Below, one piece after another: positions 26,831 to 39,655 of a DNA stretch of 64,000 bases. The DNA comes from Aquila chrysaetos chrysaetos (lineage: Eukaryota; Chordata; Aves; Accipitriformes; Accipitridae): assembly GCF_900496995.4 (NCBI RefSeq), contig NC_044009.1, forward strand, positions 34,681,505-34,745,504, given 5' to 3'. Every line of letters begins with the position of its first letter. Positions within the stretch are counted from its first letter, which is position 1. Position numbers and translations under genes: made by a program. The notes beneath the pieces are model-generated. The model did no database searches. It had not been told where the DNA came from and was given only the letters and a program-made list of their open reading frames with translations.

Positions 26831-28554
26831 TGGCATGAAACTTTTGTAGCCTGGTCATATATTAAGGAAGGTACTTTTTCACCCAGCTGCAGAAGATTAG
26901 ACTGAAACTCAGGAAACTTGTGGTTTATGTCTGATTATGCCACTGACAAGCTTAGAACCTCATGTACTAATACAGTATTTCCCCAAATCATTAAGTAATT
27001 TTCCAATACATTCCCCTTGTCAGATACTGAACAGTCCCCACCAGAAGAGGGGAAAATACCGTATTCATTTTTCTCATTACAGCTTGGGTAATAAGCATTA
27101 TCCCAACTGCTGGGATTCTCAACCTTGTCTTGATTTACAGGCAACCCAGGGGTTTTTTTGCAACATCACTTTGGCTAAATCAATCACTCCTAGCAGAAAA
27201 AGCACCCACCTCCTCCTCAAGCTTTCAGAATATGAAGTTCATTCAACAAAAGTCAAATCTAAGGGGGGGGGGGAGCCAAACCCACAGAAAGTAATTTCTT
27301 AATTAAAATTTTGAAAACAAAGCTACTAAAGTTTCAAATATTCCAATAAAAATCCCACTCTGGATTGTAAGTAACACTGAAGTTCCTCAGCAATTAAACC
27401 AGTGCTACAGGTAATTTATAGAGCTGGCAATCCAGCTCCCTCTCTACCCATCGCCTTTGGTAGGAACCTGGCCCTCATGGAGTTCTTCTAGCAGATGCGA
27501 TTATTTTCTCCTCCTCTGGGAGCATACTCTGAGATACCAAATAAAAATGAATGGACAATAACTCTTACTGTATTTTCTAATCACGCATTCCTTACAGCCT
27601 GAGCAGCCTTCTTGCCATACAGAAAGATTTTTATAACAAATACTTTAGAAATCATATAACATGAAAAGTGTTCATTGTAAGCATGTTTTACTAGTTTCAT
27701 AATTTCTAGCTCTCTACTGGCTTTCCACAAAAAATATATCCACATGTAACACATTACTGACAAAGATGACAGCATTGGCTTTAAAAGTGCTCCCTATGTT
27801 TCAAAATACCACCTTTGTCAGTTTTGCTGCTCTAACCACTGCCTACAGGAAAAACATTTGCTAATACTGACCTACTAGTGAAATAGAAATACATGTCCTT
27901 TTTATTTTTCCACATGCTACATTTCCAGAAAAAATATCTTACCTGAAATCCAGAATCCAGGATCCTGACTGGCTTGCAATTTCACAAGACCGGCAGCTGG
28001 TATAAACTGGCACAGCTCCAATACAGTCAAATGGGCTTTAGGAGATGAAAGCGCGTTCCTTACTGAAGTAGCCAAACCAAATCAAAAATAGGGATTTAAA
28101 AAGAATTTCCACTGAATTGCAATTGCTTTCATTCATACATAGTGCAATAGTTACTACAAAGTAGTACAAAATATTTACAAAGTAGTAACTATTCTCTTCA
28201 AAGAAAAATACTTTTCACTTGAGCTTTTAAATTCTGCAGAGAACAAGTTCATCCACGTTCCCCAATAAGCAGGTAATTAGGACACAGAAAGTGAAATTTT
28301 TACTGAATTACTGGCCTCACTGAAGTCAATGATAACAATTCCTTGGTTTTGTAAGAATTTCACCACACTAGATTTCCATCAGGAAAACTACACAGCACAT
28401 GATAGAGCCCTGCTTCATTATGTTTGATAATAGTGACAGTAATAGAAAAATACATTGGGGATCCCAATGCACCACTGTTAGCGATATATATTCTGTAAGC
28501 TGCAACATACTTCAAAGTATTTGTCCTAAAGCTCAGAACTAAACCAAGCATATT
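26831..28554. other. Intergenic AT-rich sequence
   Basis: No gene or known transposon is recognised. It contains a G10 run at about 27262-27271. Near 28152-28187 a short ACAAAGTAGTA motif occurs twice. The open frames in this block are short and featureless. Confidence 0.5.
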
Positions 28555-29345
28555 GGGCCTAGCCAACCTGATTGCCTACCATAATAAAATGGCTGTATTT
28601 GTGGGCGAGGGAATGGCAAGCACTGTCATCTACCTTGACATTAGCAAGGCTTTCAATGCAGTCCCCCCCATAGTATCCTTACAGAGAAAGTGAGGAGGTA
28701 TGAACTGGATGGGTGAACCACAAAGTCTGTGAGAAGCTGGATGGGCCTTCTGGCCTGAAGGCTAGTGGTCAATGGTTCAAAATCTCACTGCAGCCAGCTA
28801 CAAGTTGTGCCCATCTCCAGTCAGTCAATTCTGGGGCTGATCCTGCCTAATGCCTCAAGTATTTAACATTGATGACCCACATGATGGGACAGAACGAGTC
28901 CTCCTGAAGCCCATGGAGAGGCACCCAGCTGGGGGAAGTGGTTGATACACTGGAGGACCAGGCAGCCGTTCATGAAGGTCTCGGCAAACTGGGAGAGTGG
29001 GCTGACAGAAACCTCATGAAGTTTAACAAGAAGTGCAGAGTCCTGTACCTGGGATGGGTCAACTGTATGGGCTGAATTAGAAAGATCACAGCCAGCAGGT
29101 ACAAGGATGTGATTATTCCCCGCTGCTCGGCACACACAAAGCCACATCTGAAATAACATACCTCTGGGTTTGGGCCCCCACTACACAGAGGGAGATCAAC
29201 AAACTAGACTCTGTTCAAAGTCCATACTTACAGCATTGACAACCTAAACGTCCATGAGCAATCTAGACTCATTAGATAGTTTATAGAGAGAAAAAGGCAT
29301 TTCTCAGCTATAATTCATCTCACCCTAAGGTAAACATTTAAGGTA
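28555..29345 (+). mobile_element. Old CR1 LINE fragment (reverse transcriptase region)
   Basis: This is a heavily decayed plus-strand CR1 fragment. Recognisable pieces are YLDISKAFNAV (the first catalytic Asp region of the reverse transcriptase) near 28632, then sequence equivalent to the LDDWAEANRMKFNK-type stretch (here 'GEWADRNLMKFNK') near 28990-29030 and the RVLYLG-like segment after it. Frames are broken many times. Boundaries are approximate. This is the oldest-looking CR1 copy in the window. Confidence 0.8.
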
Positions 29346-29770
29346 CATCATAATCTAGGAGTACCTGTTCCTCTCCAATGACTTCAAAAGGATTTCATAC
29401 AAATTGCTCAGATGCCAATAGCCACATTTGACACATCTAACACTGTCAGAGTAATCCCCCAAGCTGTCTTGCATTAGACCTGAAAAAAGAGAGGTAATTT
29501 GCAGAGTAAATATCAGCATAAAGTCTGAACGCCACTTTTTATCCAATTTGACCAAAGGTAAACACACTATCCACATAACTGAGCTCAAAACTTTTGCTTG
29601 GGAAAAGAAGCAAAAATTATGCTCAAATACAATTGTACTTTCCTCCTTGAGCTGAAAAAAACATAAGATTAAAATTCCAGGTATAAAGAGAAAACTGAGA
29701 AGTACTAATAAGGCAATATTACAGGAATTATTTTTATAACATTAAACACATAGATTAAATGGTTTGTACA

Positions 29771-29808
29771 AACTCTTACCAGAGCAGTAGGGAACTCTGG
29801 TAAGAGTT
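29771..29808. repeat. Perfect 14-bp inverted repeat with 10-nt loop
   Basis: Arms AACTCTTACCAGAG (29771-29784) and CTCTGGTAAGAGTT (29795-29808) are exact reverse complements around a 10-base spacer. The stem is symmetrical on both strands. No transposon or RNA gene is recognised around it. Confidence 0.95.
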
Positions 29809-32800
29809 CTCAAAAAATCTTACCTGCATGTCTGTGGATCTCAAAGACAGGGAGTGTGGGGTTTCTGTATCTCATCTATGTATAGGGTCTTTAAGCCCAT
29901 TAAGAGATTAAAAAAAAGACACGCAAGCCATGTAGTACATGTAATCTCTTTGCCATTTCTGCAAATGCATTATTTGTAGATTTGTAAGTCTAAAGACACA
30001 GATGTAAATCCACTCCCTAGACATTGCATTACACCCAGCAATGCCCATAGTAGTGCTCTAGTCTGAGGACTTGTTGCCTGTTCCTAAAAAAACACAGACA
30101 ACACGCTGACACAGGTAAAATATGTTACCACCTACCAGCAGGTCCAGAAGCTGCCAAAGCTTCCAGAATTCCTCTAGTACTCTCACTGCACACATGAAAA
30201 CACATTAAATTGTGAGGTTATCAGGATCACCTGAAGCATCAACCATAAATATCATGCTGACTGAACTACACTGCTGGAAACGTACCTTGGGGTACTGCTG
30301 CATAATTTGACATTGACATCAGGTTGTGTGTCCTGAAAACAGTGATGGACTGATTAAAACCTTGACCAAAATTGTCATAAACTGTGCTCAACATCTCGAA
30401 CAACTTAGACTGTGGGACACTGATGTCTAAACTGTCTAAAGGACCAAAGACTGCTTCTCATCTCCCACAGTTCCCGCTCTGACATATCCATATCAAAACA
30501 AGACCATTGTACCATTTCTCCCCCAGTGCCCTGGTTGCCACAAAGAGGAAACTATGACATGGGAAAGCTGTAGTGTGCTGCAGCCAAGACAAGCGGGACA
30601 CTAAGAGCGCAGGGCTTGTCCCAGGTACCCCATGAAGCACTCGGAGAGACTGGGAAGTGTGTAGAAGCCAGAGCCTTTTCATGAGAACAAATCACTCCGC
30701 CCTACCCCAAGAACCAATGGTCATCAAGATAAGGCTACAGGTCACAACTACAAGAAATTCACATCTCAAATGGCTGGGATCATACCTGGACGACTTTTGT
30801 AAAACCCACATTTTGCTTGAATTTTGCTGCCTCTTGCTAGATCTAGTGAAAAGATTACAAGTTCAGAAGTATATCCATTTTTTTCCCACCACACTAAGAG
30901 AGGTGTTTCTTCTCCATACAGACTTTGGTTTCTCTCACATCCTCAGGCCAAGCTGCAACTACACAACTGGTATATATTAAGTCACTTGAATTGTATTCAG
31001 GGTTGGCAGGAAGTTAACCTGTTTAGCGGAAAGAGCACTTTTATGCATGTCAATGCTCCTAGCATTGGAGATAACACCAAGAAATATAATAAAATATAAA
31101 TTATTTCAGAGAATGTAACTATATTTCTATTGTAGCAGCATGCACATTCATACCTGAGCCATGCCTAAATTACTAAGCTATGATAATGCTGGCAGTGGAA
31201 CTGTGGTAGCACCAAGTATGCTACAAGTTTAATAGCTGTTTCCTCTGGTGGAATTGGTAGTATTGGAAGTCTAACTTCCATTTCACTAATAATGACTATG
31301 ACAGGCTAACAGATGTAAGGTATGCTGAGCATAACTGAGGACTACGTCCCTGTAAGAACTTTCAGGATGCTTTATGTTTTGAGATCATTCAAAAGGAGAA
31401 AACAAAATGATCACACCAATGCATTTCCATATGATTCTGTAGGTCATCTTCAGAAACTTCAAAAATTACTGAAAAGGGGTTTAACAAATTCAGCATGGAA
31501 ACTTTGCCATTTCCCCATGACAAGAAAAACTGTAAGGATGTGATGATTATGTGATTATTAATATTGTATTTAATACTGAATTTTTATAACAAAATTTAAA
31601 CAAATTTTCTAATAACAAAAATGGAAAAATACTGTATCTCAAATGGAAATCTAGCCCAAGATACCCTTGTGAGTATTATTGCCTCAAGTTCTGCCATTTC
31701 TTTTTAGCTCATGAACAAACCCTCAGGTGAGAGGAGTACATTTTCACCTCAGCTGATTGCTGCTGTTTGTCCAAATCACAAGGCTACCATAAATCAGAAA
31801 AAGAATATAATTTAATGCCTAGAGGTAGTAAAAAAACAATTTAATGGAAGACATTTTTCTCTTCCTTGTGAAATGTCTGTAATAAATTACCCGTTTTCCA
31901 GGCAGAACTATTCAGGAATGACAAAGTATCACCAGGCTGGCTTAAATACGAGAAAACCATTCACACTGTGGAACAGTAAATACCTGTTTGGGGATATTAA
32001 ATAGAAGGAAGGTAAAGAAAATTCTCCAACTACTAATGAATTTGCAGAATTTGCTGTCAGGAAAGAAAGAATTCAATATCCAAATTTCATCTGTAGAAAG
32101 AGAATGAAGAACCTCTCAGACACAAGGGATACTGCCAACCATCTATAGTCATTTAAAGCAATTGTGATTACATCACAAGTACAGCTTGTCCAAATTTGCA
32201 AAACATATTTTGCACAGCTTTTGGTAACTGTGCGCAGCCACAAGCCTTAGAGCATAGAGCCTTAGAGTCATGTGAAAAGGCAATTCCACATTTGTCTGAA
32301 ACTCCATATACTGGTGAATTACCTGAAGCATGACACGCAGAGCTACAAGAATATGTTAGTCTTGTAACCACAGATGGAGGCCCGACGAGTTCATCAGAAC
32401 ACTTAACATAAGGGTCCTTGCAGTAACTCTCATCTGCCACTGCAGAAGCAGCAAATATCAAAAACATTCCCCATTTTGAATAGGAACTCAAAAACTGTCA
32501 TGCAATAAGAATATATGAATGAGTTTTTCCATCATATGTAACTGATCCTGAAACTTTATCTAGAGAGTAACATTAAAATAGGAACCTTGTCTGGTATCTC
32601 TCTAAGATCCAGACTCCCTGTTTAACAGGGACCATCATCATACGAGATGATTTTTATATTTATTTATTTATATAGTTCCCTCTTTCATCCCAGCAAAATG
32701 CAACAAAAACATACAATCTTTGTGGTGTATGAATGCAAGGCATCAAGTTATTAACTGTTCTTCCATGGCACTATTATGGGATGTTTTCAACAGAAAATGT

Positions 32801-34365
32801 ATTGGTCACTGGTTGTGCTTATGACACTTGCTAGCTAGTGGCCAGACACTGCAAAAGAAGTGGTCAACTTGCAGAAGGCCCTTTCCATACTGCTGAACAA
32901 GGTTCAGATATGGGAAACGAGCACAAGTCTTATCAAAATTCTTAAGTCTCACCTTCCCATATCTCAAATACACAGCCAGTGGGAAAGTTAATGCAAACCA
33001 CAGAGTTGAAAGACCCTGCAGTAGATTAAAGTTGATTTACCTTCCTCTGATAAAAATCAGCTCAGAACACAGCAGCATTTTATAATTACAATTCCACCTT
33101 AAGCTATGCTTGGACATGAAGTTAAGGTTTTTCCTCCTCTAAGCGTAGGTAGATCATTATGGAAACTGTTAGCTTTTCCAAGTGATGCCAGCTTGAGCTG
33201 GCTCAGTTTCATTTAACTGGAAGCTCTTACCTGCCTCAAAGTGATGTGAAGAAGCGAAGCAGTGCCACAGTGCACAGGTGAAAGGTGACAAAAGGTAACG
33301 CATGCCACTGAACTCCCCCCCACCCACTTAAAGCAACCCACCTAACAACCATATGCCAGCTATGAAGAGAAATAAGGTACTACTCTGATTAGTAATCCAC
33401 AATCTGATTGGTGACTAAAGAAATAGGGCATGCCACCTTTATACACACTTCAACGATTGAAGTAAATGTGATCAAGTAAGAAAAACAGTAAGATGCTGAT
33501 ATTACCATATGCCCTGTCACTCTCCAGGAAGGATTAAAAGCTAAAGCCGATTCTATGGGAAACTCAGAAATTGACTTAGTGCACTGACATTAAGTAAGTT
33601 TCAATGGCTGCAGTGTCATAGGGAAAGATGGAAAATAAGTAAAGAGAGGACTGGAAGTGATTTTTATAGTTAGCTTCATTTGCCTGACGTGTTTGCTGTG
33701 TCTAAGTCACACTTTGAAACAAGACCACCACACTATGCCTGAAATTGGTGGGTTTCCCCAGAGTTTCACTTTTAAGCACATACTACAGCTACACCTCCAG
33801 CATTTCAGATCAGAGCCAGGAGTACAGTCTTGTCCTCAGCACAATGAACGAGGGCAATGTGCCAAATCTGGCCCAGACTTGAGCTCCAGTAAAAATTGTT
33901 AGACACAAAGTGCAACTGTCTAAGGTCAAGTCCCAGGTGTTTTGTTCAAGTGAAGCACGGATGATCTCAAACTCTTAAGAAAACTGAATGTAACATTCAT
34001 GTCACAAGCTAGTCACAAAAACAGTGTTCCTATGATAAAAGCAGGAGCTATTTTTTTCAGCTTTGATCAAGCTGTACCTTTTGAATAAGTAGGAGCTGGG
34101 TCTCAACTAACTTTAAATTGTACAAAATTTCACCAGAACAATGGGATATTGCAAAATATTAATTACTGCCCACAAATAATTTTTAGAAATGACATCAAGG
34201 TTGTTCAATAGCACTTACAGCACTGGGCATTTCTCCACACCTTCTCTGAGCTAAACAAACTGAGAAATTTTTTTGAACTTCACATTGAAATAGGACTTCC
34301 AGAAGAATGGCTTGCTTTTAATATAGTGAACCTGCTTGAAGCTAAGAATTAAAGTCAATTAATTT

Positions 34366-34385
34366 AAAAAAAAAAAAAAAAAAAA
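34366..34385 (+). repeat. Poly-A run (A20)
   Basis: Twenty consecutive A residues in AT-rich intergenic DNA. No retrotransposon body is evident upstream. Confidence 0.9.
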
Positions 34386-37300
34386 GTCAGTATCATGGTC
34401 AGAAGAATTCTTCAACCATTTCAGAATGATCCCTTGCAAAACTTAAGACAAATTCCTCCTCAAAAATAACTGGAGAGGCAACATGTCCAAGATATGTAAT
34501 GCCTGTTACAGGTCTGCATCTATAAAACTTCTTCCCAGCCATACAAAAACCCTCTCATATGTTACCTAGTGGTTTGCATTCTCTTGAGTTAAAAGACCCT
34601 ATTTTGGAATGCCTTCTGTTGTCAGTGACATGGGCTTTAGTGCCACTCAGTGTTCAAATGACACAACTGCAGGGAGTTGTTGTACCAGAGCACCCAGTAG
34701 CGTGATATGCAGTGGAACGATACTTTATTAATTTGTAGAAAACAGCTGAATTTTAGAAGAGAGGATGATGTTGATCCTTCACGTGATCTCATCTTCAGCC
34801 TCAATAATTCTGTTTTGGAAAAGCATAAAAGTCACAGTGGGGTTTTCAGAGGAATTTGACATTCAGCATGAAATGATACATGAACTAGTAAACTGTCACA
34901 GCCGTTAAGAAGTAAAAAAATCAACAGCAGAGAAGAAGGGACAGTCAAAGAAGTTTGCAGGACACAGGAGATGAGACAAAGTGAGAGGGAGCTAGAAGAG
35001 ACGTTTAGCAAGTACATGCAAGTGAGAGAAGGACAAAGTGAACACAAAGAGAATGGGACAACGAAACAAGCCATTAGGAAAAGTCAGGTAGGCTATCGCT
35101 GTCTTTTGGCTCACCTGGGGAAAAATTCATCTTCATCGAAACACAAATCTTGAATTCAGAGACATTACAGCCTAAGGGATGAGAAGCAATCCCATATACT
35201 ATATTCCTTTTTTCTCCCTCTTTCTCCTTCCTGATTCCCATTAATTATTTTTGTTATTTTTGAGTAGGGTTTTTTTGTTTTAACCTAAAAACCCACTCAG
35301 AGAATACACTTTTGAAACACCTTGCCAAAATAAGGGTTCTGCTATCAACATCCTTTGTAAGTGAAAGGCAAACAACTTGCAGGGGAAGAAAAAAAACAAA
35401 ACAAAAAAAACCATTATCTGTTCTACTGACAGTAATTCCCACAAAGAGAAATATCTTACAAGAGCTTTCCATAATATGAATAGGAGCTGCAATCAGACCA
35501 GGAAAGATATCCTCCCAGACCAGTAAATATCAGAAAATTTAAAAATGTAAATGAAAACAAAAATTGAGTAGGAGATACTGCTTATTGTGAAAGAAAATTC
35601 TGTTTGCCCAACCAGAATAAGATGAAGCTAAGAAATACACTGAGAAGCAAGCAAGCCAAGAAGATCATCAAATACCAGAAACAGAGACCACATTTTGCAC
35701 AGGGATGTAAGGCTGTCCATAGTTGGATACTGTCACTCCCTGTCCTGCCAGCCTCACCTGACCTACACAAACACCAATTCTGATGAGCGGAGAAACACCA
35801 AAGGGCTGTATTGTTATTTATAATACATCAGGGTATCATTACCACACACAACAACTAGCATGCAACCTTGCAATAAAGACAATTTCTTCAACAGATTAAG
35901 CCCTCAAAAAATTACCAATCTCAGAAACACAGAAGAGCACAGAGAGCCCCCCTCAGCTGGCCTGAGGACAACGCATGTCTACCAGAGGAGTCGGGTTGCT
36001 GCAGTATGGCATCACAAAAGGGTGCTGAAGGAACACAAACTGTTTGGGGCTTGTATTCTCTTTTCTACTTGAATTTATGTAAAATTCCTAATGAATAGAA
36101 GTTAATTAGCTACACTTAAGACTGATACACAACTACAGCCATAGGGAATAAACAGGTTCACCAGCTGCTGTATTACTCCAACTACGCTGTAAATTGCTGC
36201 ATGCTATTAACATACTCTCCTGGCTTCAATAAAGAAAATCTTATTGAAATCAGTAGCACACATTTCCTATTTCAGTGAGACATTGCAAAATTAAAATGAT
36301 ATGTAGTAAAAACAATATGTGTGAGCCACCTGCTTACTGTATGATAGAATAGATTGGCATAGAATGACAGCTGCTGCACAGCCAACATTTCAGATACTGT
36401 ACTACCTTGCCAACTGGACTTAAATTCACACATGATTTCCTTGACTAGCACTGAATGAATTTTTGCTGCTATAAATATGCATTGGCAATTGTGATGAATT
36501 AACCTGGATACTAAGGGTCACTGTTAATTCAAATACATCAAGAACTGTATCCAGTGCAAAAAGCCACCAGAGCAAATATTGGTGAGTCAGGACTGTTTTG
36601 ATGACCTACATGTAAAGAATATGCCTTGACCCATGATAAAGGGCTGCCAATAATGAAGATAGCCCCTGCAGAGCTTGCTGGATACTCATAGCACAAGAAG
36701 CTATATGTTAAAACCAAAGAACTAATTAATTATTGCATGCCTCCTCATGCGAGCCTGGAGTCTGTGAGAGTTACCATAACCAAGACCTTACAGCCTTATT
36801 TAGGCACCTAGAGCCAGATTCAGATAGCCTAAACTCCACTAAGTTCTTACACCTATCCTAGGCCTATTCTACACCTGCATTTTGTTTTTAGCAGACTCAA
36901 GGCAGGTCACAGCTCTACCTGTTGGTTGGGCTTTCTCAATCCCTCTTCAGCCTCATGTGGTTCTCAGCGCTGCTCACTGACAGTGGTTTAGTGAAAGGCA
37001 GGCTATTTGATATTGCTTCTAATTCCCACTGATTTCAATTAGAGCCATGTGTCTAATTATGTTTGCAGATCTGTTTTTGCTGGTTTTGTATTAAGGGGAT
37101 ATCTAGAAACAGTAAATGTTTCTTTTAATCTAACTTTCTATGCTAGCAGCTTATGTCTAAAGTCAGCGCTGACAGGATCTCTAACAAGGAACCGCTGCTT
37201 TAGATTTCCCTGATAATAAAATACTCTTTGCATATGTAATAATAAATAGTCTGGGTCTGCAACGGGAAATAATTTTATAAGTATGAATACTATTTACAGT

Positions 37301-39439
37301 TCTTCAACAAGCGACAATACTGTAGCGTTCATAAAAGGGCAGGTTTGGGGTAAAAATCAGTAATCTATTTTAACCAATACAAATGCCAATATCCCATCTG
37401 CTAAGTCTCTTTATTTTATATCAGTCTGCCATTTTCTCTTAGTGGTAGCATCAATAAACATTGTTGGTAATCATCTGCTTGTGCTCTAATGTGGCATATT
37501 CAGTTTCATTGAACAAAGCCAGGCTGAAGATCCCTGAAGATTAAAAAAAAAAAAAAGTGACTTGTTTAGCTGGGATTCAGACCCATGTCTCTGATTTAAG
37601 AATGACTCAAAGTTGCATCATCACCAAACCTGAACACAAATAGTTTTTATCCTATACAAAGCTAAATGCTAATAGCAGCTATGTGTTATTTATTCCAAAG
37701 AAATGTTCAATTACATGGGTTTTTTCCTCATTTTGCAAAGTGCAGTGGAACATTTGAAAAAAAAAAAAGCCATAAATTTGAGGAGTTCACCAAAACAGTA
37801 TTTGTATCTGATGATGTGTAACAGGATTCCAGCTGGAGAATACCACTTAGATTTAAGAAAGGGTTTGTTTTGCTTTCTCTCCTTTCAGATAGATTTGGAA
37901 TTCACAGACTTGAAAGGCTGGCTAACAAAGCCTAGATTCAGGCTTTCCTTAGCCAGTATTTGCCATAAAATTCTCAAACATATCTAGCACTAAAACACTA
38001 TTACAAAGGCACGTTTTGCTTCTCTGGCATTGTAAAACTACAGTTACAATACTTTAATTAATCACAGCCATTCATAGTTAAAACAGGCCTGATAATCACT
38101 GGTGGAGGGAATTGTAATAGGCCACTTACTCTGAAAAACTAGATGATAAACCCTGGCTTGCACGGTAACTTCAAACCCTCACAGTTTTTGAGTTCCCATC
38201 AGGCTTCTTGGGCTTCTAACAGGAGCAACGGAACAAGAAACTTGCATCCTTTGGCCTTAGGAGGCTTATCAGTAAAACGGGGAGGATCTGAAACTGTCCA
38301 GTTGTGAGATCAAGCTGATACACAGGTTACCAAAAAGGTGGAAGCTGGAATACCAGACTGGCAAGGAACCCTCTGGCAATCAGCTAAGTTTGTTGACTTT
38401 CCTTGCTTCTTCAAACAAACTATCTCCATTAAAAATGCCACTTGCAAAAAAAAAATGCATTCTCTGATGTGAAAATGTCCCACTACAGATTATTGTCAGG
38501 ACAGGCAGCTTGTCTCATGGGTCACCAGTCCCTGAACAGCCCCATGCTCCTGGAGGTCCTCTACATACAGAGGTGGAGGACACAGAGCTCAGCACCACCG
38601 AGGACCAGGAGCTCCAGGGTATGAATTAGACTAGTTCTGCCATCAGGACATACCCTGTAAAATGAAAGATTCTCATGCCTGTCAACTAATACTGTACCCT
38701 GCCCTGTGCTTTCTGAAGGCATCATTTTTGACATGAGACGTAAAACCACAGATTTGTTGTTTCTAAATTTGACATACCGATCTTGAGTTTGGGGAGGAAA
38801 CAGTAGCTTCTGCTAACAGGAATCAGAAACGTCTTTTGGGAGGTGGCATGTAAAACTATGTCCTCAGAAAAGAAGTTTAGCTTTTAGCGAAAACTCCGAT
38901 GTTAACAGCACTGCTCTCCCAAGTGACTAGGACCCACTTTTCAAAGGAAAGACTGCAAAAGTACAAATATACTAAGTTTACAAATTATATTCTTGTACGT
39001 TTGAGTCATCTGTATAGTTACTGATGACAAAAAATGTATGACCTCAGCAGAGAACTGCTGTCAAGATATCAAAATCACCTGAACAATCTACTACATTTAT
39101 TCTTCAAATAATATTATTTTCTATAACATTTATACTGCGAATGAGGCTTATATTTTACACAATAGCACTCATAAAAGGCAAAACAAATACCAACCATTGG
39201 GGGAAAAAAAAAATATTTTAAATTTTTAAGTTAAAACGTTCAAATATTGTTGATATTATGTAATTAATTCTGTAGACGTGGCTTGACAGTATACAACATA
39301 ACAGATTATTTAGAACACAGGCACTGGCAGGCCCACTGCGGTCCCAGCTGGCCTGCTGCCTGCAGCCTGGGCTATACACTTTCTGTGCAAGAAATAAATC
39401 CTGCTTTAAAATATTACATGGGTCTGAGATTTACTATTC

Positions 39440-39655
39440 GGCAGCGTCGCCTACACCGATGTTCAGACAGAACAGCGCAGCCCTACCAAACAGGGTGGCA
39501 GCGGGAGCAGGGCCGGGCAGCAGGCCCCGCTGGAGGGCCCACTGCCGCCCGGGCAGGCCCCGGGAGCCGCGGCGGGGAACGGCCACTCCTGCCTCAACGA
39601 TGGCGGGAGCACGTTGTCCCCATCCTCTCCCCGGCGAAACGAATGTATCATTAGA
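39440..39655. promoter_or_regulatory. Small isolated CpG-rich patch with YY1-like motif
   Basis: This is about 215 bp of GC-rich, CpG-dense DNA inside AT-rich sequence, with a GC-rich but CpG-poorer shoulder at 39319-39371. It contains AACGATGGCGGGAG at 39596-39609 on the plus strand, close to the YY1 promoter consensus AAnATGGCGG. The patch could be a minor promoter or enhancer. The open frames across it reach only 62-123 codons and have no known domain. Confidence 0.5.

Larger units (their letters stand above)
29346..39300. other. Intergenic AT-rich sequence, about 10 kb
   Basis: I recognise no gene or young transposon here. Local structures are a perfect 14-bp inverted repeat at 29771-29808, an A20 run at 34366-34385, a Cys-rich open frame at 32168-32467 (-) and a splice-bounded open block at 38505-38618 (+), which are discussed as findings. 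A segment at about 36795-36850 resembles a decayed ancient amniote repeat with the 'tttaggcacctagagcc' motif. Confidence 0.5.
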
